In this document: positions 48,421-58,078 of the stretch, piece by piece
How the letters are laid out: each line of letters begins with the position of its first letter
Position numbering within the stretch: position 1 is the stretch's first letter
NCBI GenBank assembly: GCA_965644295.1
Contig: CBFFRP010000442.1
Coordinates: 62,001-126,000 of the forward strand
Source: Paraphysomonas bandaiensis
Taxonomy: Eukaryota > Chrysophyceae
DNA length: 64,000 bases
Direction: 5' to 3'
Translations under genes and position numbers: made by a program
The notes under the pieces: generated by a model
The model's database searches: none
The model's input: only the letters and a program-made list of their open reading frames with translations
What the model was told of the DNA's origin: nothing

Positions 48421-50814
48421 CTACTTGCGCCTTCTTTTATCCCTTGGTCCCTCATTAATCACTTCAGTGGAACTCTTAACTTTCTCTCCAAGATTTCTCT
48501 TTCTCTGCTCCATATATGATAAACCAACCAATGACTTTGTATAAATATCTGCTGCTTGTTGCGATGTATGCACATGCACTAACTTAATCGTATTGAACTG
48601 ATTGGGATCCACGTGCTCTCTCACCATGTGATACTTAATCTCAATGTGCTTCGACTTCTTGTGAAACACTGGGTTTTCGGCCAAATCCTGGGCACTCTGA
48701 CTGTCGATGAAGAATGGTGTGGGTTTGATGAGCCTCAACTTAATCTCACCCGTCACCCCCCGAACCCATAGCACTTCTTGGAGACCCGAGTAAATACACT
48801 GATACTCAGACTGCATGCTTGACGTTGCCACTGTCGTCTGCAGTTTGGACTGCCAGACTATAGGCCCTCCCGCTGCAAACCCAACGTACCCCGACGTGGA
48901 CTTCCTGGAGAGCTGATCTCCCGCCCAATCCGCGTCAGTAAACATATGGAAGTCGAACCGTCTACTCCCATATTGAATCCCTTTGTCAATAGAACCACGA
49001 ATATATTGCCATACATGTGTTAATAGCTTGCATACTTCAATATTCACCTTATTACTGAACCGAGACAGTACTCCCACTGCATAGGCAATATCCGGCCTCG
49101 TGTTCATCGATAGATATAGTAATGCACCTATCAGCGGCCGATATGGGAAGTTATCTACTATAAGCTGTTCCTCCTCGGTATGCTCATGCCGCGCCCCTTT
49201 TGCCACTAAATCCATTGCTTCCGCCGGTAGAGGACTCTTCCGTACCTTTCGCGGTGACCCAAGATACTTTTCAAACTTTTCTAAGATCTTAGCCGCATAT
49301 ACTGATTGGTCAAGACGAATATACTCTGGCGTTCTTGTGACTCGAACATTCAGAAAATGTTCCATCTCGCCCATATCCTTCATATCAAACCGGGCACACA
49401 GTTGAGCTTTAATATCCTTCACTATGTTGACATCACGACCTAACACTAGGATATCATCCACATATATCGTTAATAATATCAATTCATCGCCCTTATACTG
49501 ATAATACAAACACGGGTCTAATACACATGGTTTAAAATGCATAGATCGTATGAATTTATCCAATGTTTTCCACCACGACCGCGGGGAACTCCGAAGCCCG
49601 TATAACGACTTCTTCAGCTTAAAGCAGTACCCCTCAGGCAGCTGAAAGTCCGGAGTTGCCTTCATATATACGTCCCCCTCTATATCTGCATATAGAAATG
49701 CGTTAGACACATCCAGTTGATGAATTACCATGTTCATCACGAAAGCTATGGCGATTAACAGTCGCACTGTTACCCCCTTAACAACGGGTGCGAAATGGTT
49801 CGCCCAACCACTCGACTGCTGTCCACAACCGATTGCTACAAGACGAGCCTTATATCGGCGGACCTCTCCCTCCTTATCGTACTTCTTTCCATAGACGTAC
49901 TTGGAGTGCAGTGGGACGACTCCGTCCGGTATACGAGTCACCTCCATGGTATCTCGCTTCGCCAAACCCTCTCGCTCTACACGGCGAGCTCGTCTCCACT
50001 CCCTGTGCTCGGCACTCTCCAAGGACTCACGATGTGTCTGAGGCACTGTCGACTCTTCCGCTGACATCCACACTGAGTCTGCCTCCTGTAAAAGGTCACT
50101 CACATCACTCTCATCACTCAAATGATGGATTTGTCCTAACACCGACACATTCGTTACCGTCCTTGGAGTTCTTGCGCGTTTGCCGTGCGGATGATTCTCG
50201 GCAGGGGTCCCTTCCCCCGAAGGTAATGCTGAGTCAGCCTGGGGCTGCACCTGCCCACTTTCCGACTGCTGTGGCACCACTCCGCTGATACCGCCGTCAC
50301 GGTTGTCAGTAACTCTGGCCCTAACCACCCTCTGCGCAAGATCCTCTGTCATCTTCTTGATGTCAGCAATATGAATAGGAGTTTTATCCTCCACTTGAAC
50401 CTGGTTACCAGTAACCAACGACCGGTATCCTACAATAAGTCCCTTCCTTATCACCACTCTGTTAGTCTTGTATAGCAGACCACCATCCTCATGGTGCTTT
50501 CCGATAAGATACTCAAACTCACCCGGTTGACGAGCCTCGGGATCTATAGCCACTTGAGCCTCCTCCAGCTCTCTATAATAATCCTGAGACCTCTCAGGTA
50601 CCGATTCATCAAATAATACATGTACCGAGTGTACTACGGTGTCCCCCACTAGCACCTTGTATCCTTTTCGATCAGCTGGATACCCTATGAAATAACCTGT
50701 CATTGCTTTGTCCTCCCAGTCCTTCCTCCTGTCGGCCTTGGGTGTTAGCACATATGCTTTGCACCCCCATTTCCGTAGCCACGATAGGCTGGGAACGCTC
50801 CCCCTGGGACACAC
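48421..50814 (-). CDS. Copia pol, C-terminal part: reverse transcriptase and RNase H
   Basis: Open frame of about 797 residues continuing the polyprotein in a different frame from the upstream part. The reverse transcriptase has APVVKGVTVRLLIAIA, LDVSNAFLYADIEGDVYMK, KSLYGLRSSPRSW and the catalytic YVDDILV. The RNase H has FTDADWAGD, KSTSGY and the KSKHIEIKYH motif. These are textbook copia signatures. The frame change relative to the N-terminal part lies in the 50745-50814 overlap at a run of five G, placed between integrase and reverse transcriptase. Natural copia frameshifts are not found there, so the copy is probably broken or the base count misread. Confidence 0.92.
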   Translation of the reverse strand: MCPRGSVPSLSWLRKWGCKAYVLTPKADRRKDWEDKAMTGYFIGYPADRKGYKVLVGDTVVHSVHVLFDESVPERSQDYYRELEEAQVAIDPEARQPGEFEYLIGKHHEDGGLLYKTNRVVIRKGLIVGYRSLVTGNQVQVEDKTPIHIADIKKMTEDLAQRVVRARVTDNRDGGISGVVPQQSESGQVQPQADSALPSGEGTPAENHPHGKRARTPRTVTNVSVLGQIHHLSDESDVSDLLQEADSVWMSAEESTVPQTHRESLESAEHREWRRARRVEREGLAKRDTMEVTRIPDGVVPLHSKYVYGKKYDKEGEVRRYKARLVAIGCGQQSSGWANHFAPVVKGVTVRLLIAIAFVMNMVIHQLDVSNAFLYADIEGDVYMKATPDFQLPEGYCFKLKKSLYGLRSSPRSWWKTLDKFIRSMHFKPCVLDPCLYYQYKGDELILLTIYVDDILVLGRDVNIVKDIKAQLCARFDMKDMGEMEHFLNVRVTRTPEYIRLDQSVYAAKILEKFEKYLGSPRKVRKSPLPAEAMDLVAKGARHEHTEEEQLIVDNFPYRPLIGALLYLSMNTRPDIAYAVGVLSRFSNKVNIEVCKLLTHVWQYIRGSIDKGIQYGSRRFDFHMFTDADWAGDQLSRKSTSGYVGFAAGGPIVWQSKLQTTVATSSMQSEYQCIYSGLQEVLWVRGVTGEIKLRLIKPTPFFIDSQSAQDLAENPVFHKKSKHIEIKYHMVREHVDPNQFNTIKLVHVHTSQQAADIYTKSLVGLSYMEQRKRNLGEKVKSSTEVINEGPRDKRRRK

Positions 50815-53018
50815 TCATATGGAGACATCCATCCTTGCCACGTCCGAGTTGGCATTCGTCGCACAATGTAACATGCAGTTTGATAAGCATCAAACCAGAA
50901 CGACTTTGGAAGTCCAGATGCCGTCAACATCGTCAGTGTCATCTCCCCAATTGTTCGGAATTTCCTCTCAGACACCGCGTTGAGCTCTGGCGTGTCTCGT
51001 GTTGTATGTGACACCCGAGTCCCATATCGCTGCAACAGATACTCTCTTATCTGCTGACTAATAAGTTCGGATCCTCCATCGGCATGATACTCCACTATAC
51101 GGTTCCACCCCTCGTACTTCACTAAGTGGACCTCGCACAAGTGTCGTAGACATTTGAACACCTCCTCTCCGCTTCGAGTCCTCAATCCATATTCCCATAT
51201 CATCTTTGTTGCTAAGTCCGTGAATAGGAGCACGTACTTATACCCTTGTCTGGATTCACAATTCAGGTAGACTGAGATGTCCGCTGTCACTCGTTCCAGA
51301 AACCTGACTGCGCTTAGCTCTTCGTTGTCCCGTGATTTGAACGAATGCCTGGTTATCTTCGCCTTGGCACACCATTTACACAGGGGTTTCTTGCAACTCT
51401 TCTCCTTTGCCTTCGAAAGGTGATGTCGTTGTAGTCCTGATCCTCTGAATAACATGTGTCGGTGAGCTTCTAATAACTTCGATTTCGAGACATGTCCAGT
51501 ACGCTCATGTAAGCGATCCAACGCATCTTGTCCTGTATTATCCGACAAATTTACCTCCTCCATCTGATTGCACATAGACACGTTTGGCAGATTTAACACC
51601 TCCATCAAGTCCACATACGGCATCCCTCCATGCTCATCGTACTCTCCAGTCAACACCTCGTTTCCAGAGTCCAATTCCACGATTTTAGGCTTTCGAAGCA
51701 GTTGTAATCCGTATCCCATTGATCTCAGCATCCCTCCTGACACAATGTTCTTCACCGCTTCTTCACTAACTCTGATGTCTCTCCATTCCCCGAATGTACC
51801 AGCCCCCTGTGTCTCCAATTGAGAACCCTTTCTAGTTAGTTGGATTGCCCCAAACTCAGGAGTAAATGACTCCAGTGTAATTTTATCCTTTACTATAAAC
51901 AGTCTTTTACTTGCACAACTGTCCAGATATACACGAGGTTCTTCCGACGTATCCACCGATAGCAAAACCTCTTCTCCAAACATATTCGCTTCATCATCCG
52001 ACGACTCTCCGTCGTTGACGTATTTCTTCCATTCTGTCTCGAATTTCCTGTTCGATTTTCGAGGATTCTCATTATCCGGGTTTTTTATGTTCTTCCGTTT
52101 TTTCGACTTGCACTGTCGGGCTTTATGACTAAAATCTCCACAGATATGACAACCAGTATAATCCTTTGATCCTGGCTGCTGCACACTCTTCGAAGCCTTT
52201 TCCTTTGTCTTCCCTTTTCTTTTGAACTTATCCATTTTTCTTTGTCGTTCCTTAGCATAACAATTCGCTGCTACGTGTCCCTTCTTCCGACAAAATGAAC
52301 AAACCACTGGCTCCTTCGACGCCGTAAAATTGATCTCTTCAGATTTGTCTCCCTTTAGTTTCTTCAGCTGCGTCATAGCCTCGTCATACTCTTCACAAGC
52401 CTCTTTCACCGAATCAAATGTAGTTGTTGCTTTAGGCATCATCGCTACCGACATCCATAAATCATGTAATTCCTCTATCTGCAGCGCTGCTTTTATCTTT
52501 GCTAATTTACTTGCCTCTGTCTGCGGTTGTCCCAATTTTATGAGCTTCTGGATTATACCGTTCAGTCGATCTACCCCAACAGACACCTTTTCCCCCGGCC
52601 TTATTTTGAACGAATGGTATTCTGCCGTAGTCTTCTCCAATACAGTCCCAATCTCGCCTCTGAACCTATCAACCAGTGTCTGAAGGAGCTCACTGGATAA
52701 CACCTCCTTAGCAGGATCATCAGCAGGTAAAGTTGCCTTCCCCTCCAAATATTGATTGGCTACCTCCAACACATCAGGGTCATGCTCGCAAGCCTCCCAA
52801 ATAGTACTAACACAGGTATCATTACGCTCTCTCCATGACTCTAAATTCCTTCCTCCGGCTGGCGGGTCCTCCAAGCCAAGATGGTTTCGGTTTTTCTTCA
52901 TTAGATGCATCTTGATTTTTCTCGCTGAATAGTCTGCTTGGTTCTTGTCAAACCGTAGCTTCTTGTCATCTTCCCCATCCCTACAACTAGCATTCGCTAC
53001 CATAACAGAAGTTGACAT
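50745..53018 (-). CDS. Copia gag-pol, N-terminal part: Gag, zinc knuckles, protease and integrase
   Basis: 757-residue frame. Gag includes two CCHC zinc knuckles (CSFCRKKGHVAANC and CHICGDFSHKARQC). The protease region is VYLDSCASKRLFI, with Cys where the DSG/DTG catalytic triplet usually has Gly. The integrase has the HHCC zinc domain (ending CKWCAKAK) and a DDE core (ADISVY, HADGGSE, NAVSERK). The first ATG (53018) lies inside the 5' LTR; the next, VMVANA, overlaps the LTR border and the primer-binding region. The frame ends shortly after the integrase because of the frame change described for the downstream part. Confidence 0.92.
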   Translation of the reverse strand: MSTSVMVANASCRDGEDDKKLRFDKNQADYSARKIKMHLMKKNRNHLGLEDPPAGGRNLESWRERNDTCVSTIWEACEHDPDVLEVANQYLEGKATLPADDPAKEVLSSELLQTLVDRFRGEIGTVLEKTTAEYHSFKIRPGEKVSVGVDRLNGIIQKLIKLGQPQTEASKLAKIKAALQIEELHDLWMSVAMMPKATTTFDSVKEACEEYDEAMTQLKKLKGDKSEEINFTASKEPVVCSFCRKKGHVAANCYAKERQRKMDKFKRKGKTKEKASKSVQQPGSKDYTGCHICGDFSHKARQCKSKKRKNIKNPDNENPRKSNRKFETEWKKYVNDGESSDDEANMFGEEVLLSVDTSEEPRVYLDSCASKRLFIVKDKITLESFTPEFGAIQLTRKGSQLETQGAGTFGEWRDIRVSEEAVKNIVSGGMLRSMGYGLQLLRKPKIVELDSGNEVLTGEYDEHGGMPYVDLMEVLNLPNVSMCNQMEEVNLSDNTGQDALDRLHERTGHVSKSKLLEAHRHMLFRGSGLQRHHLSKAKEKSCKKPLCKWCAKAKITRHSFKSRDNEELSAVRFLERVTADISVYLNCESRQGYKYVLLFTDLATKMIWEYGLRTRSGEEVFKCLRHLCEVHLVKYEGWNRIVEYHADGGSELISQQIREYLLQRYGTRVSHTTRDTPELNAVSERKFRTIGEMTLTMLTASGLPKSFWFDAYQTACYIVRRMPTRTWQGWMSPYECVPGGAFPAYRGYGNGGAKHMC

Positions 53019-53295
53019 TATTTGCTAAGGTTTACTATTCTCAACTGATAAGATGAAATTATAAACATTACATGATAAAGAACCTAAGTTGTGTTCGATG
53101 TGTTCAACACCATTCATTTACTACTATAGTGTACAAACCACCCACTCAGTGATCGTATCCTGTATAGTCATCCACTTCTACTTCAGTTTCATACTACATA
53201 ATATAATGTACTAATTACATATATATCTTTCGATCCTTGCATCTCACATAATACTGCACTCAATTGCAAGTATATAGAATCTTCAGATCTCAACA
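53003..53295 (-). repeat. 5' LTR of the copia element
   Basis: Right-hand LTR, 293 bp, followed by the AATTA target-site duplication (53296-53300). No difference from the left LTR was seen by eye. Confidence 0.95.
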
Positions 53296-53389
53296 AATTA
53301 TGTTGAGTTTTGCCGTTAATTCTACCCATCAGAGTTATGTCTCGTGGTTTGACAATTCAATGTACAGCTTTGAATTGAGAGGGAGTGTT

Positions 53390-53900
53390 GAGTTTTGCTG
53401 TTTAAGCGATTAAAAGCTGTAATTCTAAGATGTTGGAATTATGACGGTTACTGGAGAATACAGTAGTGGTTAGCTGTATTATGAGAAGTGATATCATGAC
53501 GATAAAAGATCGTACTTGAAATGAGTGGTAGTAGAGATAACGTGATATATTGTTTATTATATTTATTATAATCTTCTCTAATCTTAACTTGATTAATGAG
53601 TGAATACACGTCCAGTTAACTTAGTAATCACCCAATTGTGTCATATCTTGACAAATTATATATCTCTTCTTTGTCATTACTATTCTCATATTGATTTGTT
53701 CTATTACTTTAATTTACTTTAAGGTATTCGAATTTACACTCTACTACGGTTCCTCTGTATGAGTGTATTCTTGCTCACACAGAAACTACTGCTCCTCTGA
53801 TAGTCGTCCCCTAAGGGATACACATAACGCCATTTACACTACTTTTTACCTGAGTATTACGAAGCCGTTGAATATCGGCAATCACGTTATTCTATATGTA
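53390..53900 (+). mobile_element. Probable fragment of a second LTR element (3' LTR-like)
   Basis: A purine tract GAATTGAGAGGGAG is followed by TGTTGAGTTTTGCTG, the same PPT-LTR border layout as the copia element but on the plus strand and with different LTR sequence. A diverged relative occurs near 34631 (TGTTGAGTATTGCTA...). The right end was not found, so the end coordinate is nominal. Confidence 0.4.
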
Positions 53901-54139
53901 TCGTGACGAGCGTTGTAAAAATGTTCATATTGTTCTTTGCAACGATCTTTGCCATCATGTTATGTTACTTTTACGTGCTGATGTTAAAAGTATATACTGA
54001 GCCTTAAATATACTGTCACACGCTTACATAAAGTGGCTGTGCACATACATCCAAGCTTCTATACGTTAACTGAAAATGGGATTGTACCGTAGTATGATCA
54101 GTAGCTATATAATAATTATACATCTTAAGATTCTATAGT

Positions 54140-54540
54140 AGTGAATGTCTGATTATAATCAATTGCTGTGTAATAAGAGTCAGAAGTAATGTAGCAAAAC
54201 TATTTAACTAACTAGTGCTTAACTCTGATATACTAGTTGAGGTGGTCGCACCTTGGTGCTTGCGGTGACGCACAAGAGAGATAAATAGTATGGTATTATA
54301 TTAAGTGCTTGACAGACCCCTCTGCTTAGTCTCTATTTCTATTAGTTTTAATACTGATAATCAGACATTACAACATAATAATACTCTGATATACTACTAT
54401 TTGGCGCTACGCTGCTTTTTGTGCGTCACCACAAGCACCAAAAAGTGAAACCACTTTTGCTTTCTGTCCTTAAGGTAAACAGCCCGTATGATTGACTTCA
54501 GCAGGCAGCCCAGTACGCAGTGATTGAAAACCAATTAATT
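54140..54540 (-). mobile_element. Composite of family B retroelement fragments
   Basis: A GAATGTCTGATTATAATCAA end and AACTAGTGCTTAACTCTGAT block match family B. A short plus-strand piece of the shared tail (CACCTTGGTGCTTGCGGTGA) interrupts at about 54240-54300. A second family B piece follows to the GACTTCAGCAGGCAGCCCAG block. Confidence 0.55.
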
Positions 54541-54587
54541 GTTTCCCAAAAGCCTGTGACAAAAGCCTCTAGATCTTGAACAGACAT

Positions 54588-54777
54588 ATTGAAAGTCTTT
54601 TTATTTAGCAATAGGCGTTAGAAACCTGTACCAATATAGTGGCTAGTTGAATGCTAGACATACTAGTTAGACCTCTACCCATAACTAATCCGTACAAATA
54701 TTCCATTATCCTACTATTTAACGCTACAGAAGCTGCTTGTGCGTCGCCGCAAGTACCAAGGTGCAACCACTTCCGTT
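54588..54777 (-). mobile_element. 190-bp LINE family A tail insertion with 13-bp target-site duplication
   Basis: Only the terminal 190 bp of the LINE is present, from the AAGAACGGAAGTGG block to the 3' end near GACTTTCAAT. CTTGAACAGACAT occurs at 54575-54587 and 54778-54790. Confidence 0.88.
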
Positions 54778-54962
54778 CTTGAACAGACATCATCTTCCAA
54801 TTGTCTCTCTTACGGTTACTATACATCATTATGTTAATCACTATTTTTCTAACTGCTGTGTACATATTGTAGTGTATTCTTCACTGCAAGTAATAGTATT
54901 ACATATTACAGTAACACTGCTTCAATATATAAGCAATTCCATTCTGAACAGGTTGCTTGTTT

Positions 54963-55125
54963 CAGGGCTAGGAAACAATATATTGAATTGCAATACATTG
55001 TACAATATATTGCAATATATTGTAATTGCATTGTTGGGCTTGTTTAAAATCTCCATCAATATAATAGTATTAATTGAACGCTCTCTAACAATAATAGTAT
55101 TGCAATATATTGTTTCCTAGCCCTG
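54963..55125. mobile_element. hAT-derived MITE
   Basis: Near-perfect inverted ends CAGGGCTAGGAAACAATATA and the inverse TATATTGTTTCCTAGCCCTG enclose an AT-rich 160-bp element whose ends match the hAT element at 22597-23360. The flanking 8-mers GCTTGTTT and GTTTGTGT agree at 6 of 8 positions, fitting a worn 8-bp target duplication. Confidence 0.8.
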
Positions 55126-55584
55126 GTTTGTGTTGTGTTGTAATTGAAAAGAATTCTCCCTTGCTGGACCACAAGTTGCAACTTATTATTAGAGCTACTT
55201 ACCTATCTTCCCACAGGACTTTCTTTCCACGATCGAACTGTTTTCTTGTTAAGATGGACTAAAACAAATATGTTAGTAGTACGTAGTTCATTTAGCAAAT
55301 TCGTTAAGGTTGTACTAGACCGCAGCACATAATTGCAGTGGTGTAAGAAATGAAATTTCACACACAAAAAAACGATTATTATTTTTATAGAGAACAACCA
55401 TTAGATCAAAGGGAAATTGTTCGAAACTCTAAAGAAACACCACTCACAGCTTTCATAACACAGTTATAGGAGTGTTAATATATACTTCTCTCATGCCACC
55501 AACATGAGTATGTTGGAATCTTCCAATGAACCATGCCACAATTTCGAGGCATCGAGGTATATATAATAGGCGTGGCATGTGCCA

Positions 55585-56743
55585 CTACAGCCGCCTGGTC
55601 TTGTGCGGGTTACTCTGAATCCATGCCATAATATCTGCGACATTTTCGCCCGCCCCCAGTACAGGCGGAGGAGGGCGTACGATTTTCGGGGTGAGACCCA
55701 CCATTTTTTGCTGATGGTGCTGTTTTTGTTCCCTCAGCTGCTGCTGAAAAACGGCCCCAGCCGTGGTGCGGGCTAGTGGCTGGTCTGATGCGATGGGGTC
55801 ATCTGGAGGTGCAGAAGGGAGAGCGGAGACAGGAATGGCGCGAGAGGCCTCGGTCATAGCTGCAAGAAGTGAGTGCTTACCCTTTTCACCACCTGGTGCC
55901 ATGTTGTCCCCATCTTTCTCAACCCCTTTATCCTCCTCGGAAGGAAAGCTGGCAATACTTATTCCATTATATCCGTTGGTATGCTCTAGGTCCTGCTGAA
56001 CGTCGACCCGAGCTCGCTTAGAAGGACTAACACGACCACTGACGACGCTGTCAATCGACCCCTCATTTTCCCTTTTTCCAGTCTCACTTAAGCGCTTCCT
56101 TGCGCGTTCCAGGAACTCAAGAACGTTTGGTGACTCCTGGCTGCTTTGAAGAAGCCCCACTGCTGCTTGTAACAGCTCGGTGTACTCTCGAATCTGTGCC
56201 TCCAACGCGGCCTCTTTCCGTTTGTGCTGAAAATCCAGCTCGCGATGGCGGAGACTCATACGTACCAAACGTTGCCGCAATTGTTCACTACAAAAATAAA
56301 TGATCAAAGTGTGAAATTCAACCATCCATTACTCACGTTGTGTCTTTACTGCTAAGAGACTCCTGCAATGAGCGAAAAGAGAAGTCGCAACAATTGGTCC
56401 CCACCTCATTTTTGGCATGCCACGTTTTCTTATGTATGTCTGTAAATAGAGACATAACAACAGGAGAAACACACAGCCCGCACATCATACCCAGATACTC
56501 CTTCAGTTTGAATCTCTTGCGACAGTCGCCTATATCACACTCCCACTGCCTCTCATCTGTGTGGGTCTGCTCGTGTCGTATGAGACCGCACTTCTCAATG
56601 AACTCCTTATTGCACTTGCTGCACCTGAAGGGCTTCTCTCCTGTGTGTGTTCTGAAGTGTCTCGTAAGGCTCCATCGCTTATGAAACTCTCTGTGACAGC
56701 CCTCATACGGACACACGTACTTATCTTCTCTCCCTCCGCTCAT
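55585..56743 (-). CDS. C2H2 zinc-finger protein (TFIIIA-like fingers) with coiled coil
   Basis: Three exons, 56491-56743, 56337-56439 and 55585-56287, joining in frame to 352 residues. Three fingers lie at about residues 10-96: CPYEGC...HFRTH, CSKCNKEF...HEQTH and CDIGDC...HKKTWH, the first two with a TGEKPF/TDERQW linker. The Cys-x4-Cys spacing of fingers 1 and 3 resembles TFIIIA and related factors. The third finger is split by an intron. A Glu/Arg/Gln coiled coil follows (EQLRQRLVRMSLRHRELDFQ onward), then a disordered Ser/Pro region with KRARV, and a short conserved-looking end (ADIMAWIQSNPH). It is a probable sequence-specific DNA- or RNA-binding nuclear protein whose target is unknown. 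The start is the first ATG (56743). Confidence 0.83.
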
Positions 56744-57220
56744 ACCACCTCTCAGAGGAAGATTATCTATCACTTCTGATTAACGTACCAGAGCAGAGAA
56801 GGAAAGAGCGAGTAGAGGATCGTGTGTGTGTGTCTAGAGATGGATGTGCTCTTTGTCATGTACATGTACATACACACACAGCAGCAGGTACCGGATCTAC
56901 AGCATATATATACAGCATGTACAGCATCGTAGGATTCCGCCCTACTTCCTACTGTATATAGGAACATGTACAGCAGTATACTGCACAGCAGCAGCACACC
57001 ATATACCATATACTCATGAGATCAGTGTATAGCTACCGGTATACGGTATCAGTATACAGCGTGAGTGTGAGTGGTATTCTAGTCATAGCTGTATTCGTAT
57101 TCGTACTTGTCTTTTGAGATGAGCATAGAGGAGTACAGCCTTAACTAACACTCATTTCAGGTACCAACACCGCAACTCAATTCTTCAGTCAAAAGCAATT
57201 AGTTTTCAATTAATATCAAG

Positions 57221-57457
57221 ATGGTTCTTAGAACGTCTCGGATTTTGGATGGTGTTCATAAGTTGTCTGTTGCTATTCTGGCGGGGAATGCCTTCTTCGG
57301 TAGGTGATGACAGTTTACTACTAATGTAGTAACGACATTAATACCTATAGGTTTTGCTTGGATGATTAGTGGTGCGGTCTCGGCTGCCTTACTCCCTCCT
57401 GTTCAAAAAAATGTTAAAATCGATTACAAAATGCACGACACTGAGAAATCGAATTGA
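57221..57457 (+). CDS. COX14-like 61-residue single-pass membrane protein (micro-gene)
   Basis: Two short exons, 57221-57299 and 57351-57457, phase 1, 51-bp intron (TTCG|GTAGGT ... CCTATAG|GT), encode 61 residues. The protein has an N-terminal basic amphipathic stretch (VLRTSRILDGVHKL), one hydrophobic helix (SVAILAGNAFFGFAWMISGA) and a short hydrophilic tail ending in KSN. The ILDGVHKLSV...G layout resembles the D-x-LH-RL-V...GG of fungal COX14, a mitochondrial inner-membrane factor coupling Cox1 synthesis to cytochrome oxidase assembly. The match is weak and rests on size and pattern. The ATG follows a TATCAAG context. Head to head with the zinc-finger gene. Confidence 0.55.
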
Positions 57458-57792
57458 ATAAGGCTTTATTTCATGCGATGTAACTTCCAGACAACTGTGT
57501 AGAATTACCGCTGTACAATTATAAATTAGCTTATTTCACGGTATACTCGAACATAGGCTCTATAACACGCCAGTAGCAGTAAAACTAATAAAAACTCGTT
57601 CGAGTAACTTAATGAGGAAATTTGCCCTTATAATATATACCATATACCTTCAGGATGGTCAAATTACATATTAGTATACCACAATAAAACGAGCTTCTAT
57701 CTGCCTTATAGTTTGTACTTCTTCAATTTCTATTATAAATGTAGGTAGGTCAACAACAGAATCTACCTCTAGAGACGGAAGTTCTGTCAGAT

Positions 57793-58078
57793 CAGGGATA
57801 AGGAACAATATATTGCAATACTATTGTTAGATAGCGTCCCATCAATAGTATTGATGGATTTTTTAAACCGGCCCTACAATACTATTTCAATATATTGCAA
57901 TATATTAGTATATGACTAATCAGTAAGTAAACACATCTGTAGTTTCCATTTTTAGTACTCCCTTGCTATTGTTATAAGGTCTAAGGTCACTTGATAATCA
58001 AACCCACTACTCCTAACTAATTAAAAGTTTCCTCATACTCATCCTCTGAGCCATCATCGGTGACATCTAAGTAAGTGA
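57793..58078. mobile_element. Left-end fragment of a hAT element
   Basis: Begins CAGGGATAAGGAACAATATA and follows the left 150 bp of the element at 22597, including ATTGATGGATTTTTTAAAC. It ends in the CCATCATCGGTGACATC block shared with the internal part of that element. No right end was found. Confidence 0.7.

Larger units (their letters stand above)
48004..53295 (-). mobile_element. Full-length Ty1/copia LTR retrotransposon, recent insertion
   Basis: Two 293-bp LTRs (48004-48296 and 53003-53295), identical as far as I can read, begin TGTTGAGATC and end TTCTGTTA on the minus strand. They are flanked by the 5-bp duplication AATTA (47999-48003 and 53296-53300). A TGGTAGC primer-binding-like sequence adjoins the 5' LTR. 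A purine tract (AATTGAGGGGGAG) adjoins the 3' LTR. The gene order protease, integrase, reverse transcriptase, RNase H is that of Ty1/copia. Identical LTRs imply very recent movement. Confidence 0.97.

Noticed and set aside
49788-50288. Plus-strand frame opposite the copia polyprotein
   Set aside because: It is antisense to conserved copia coding sequence and has no independent motif.
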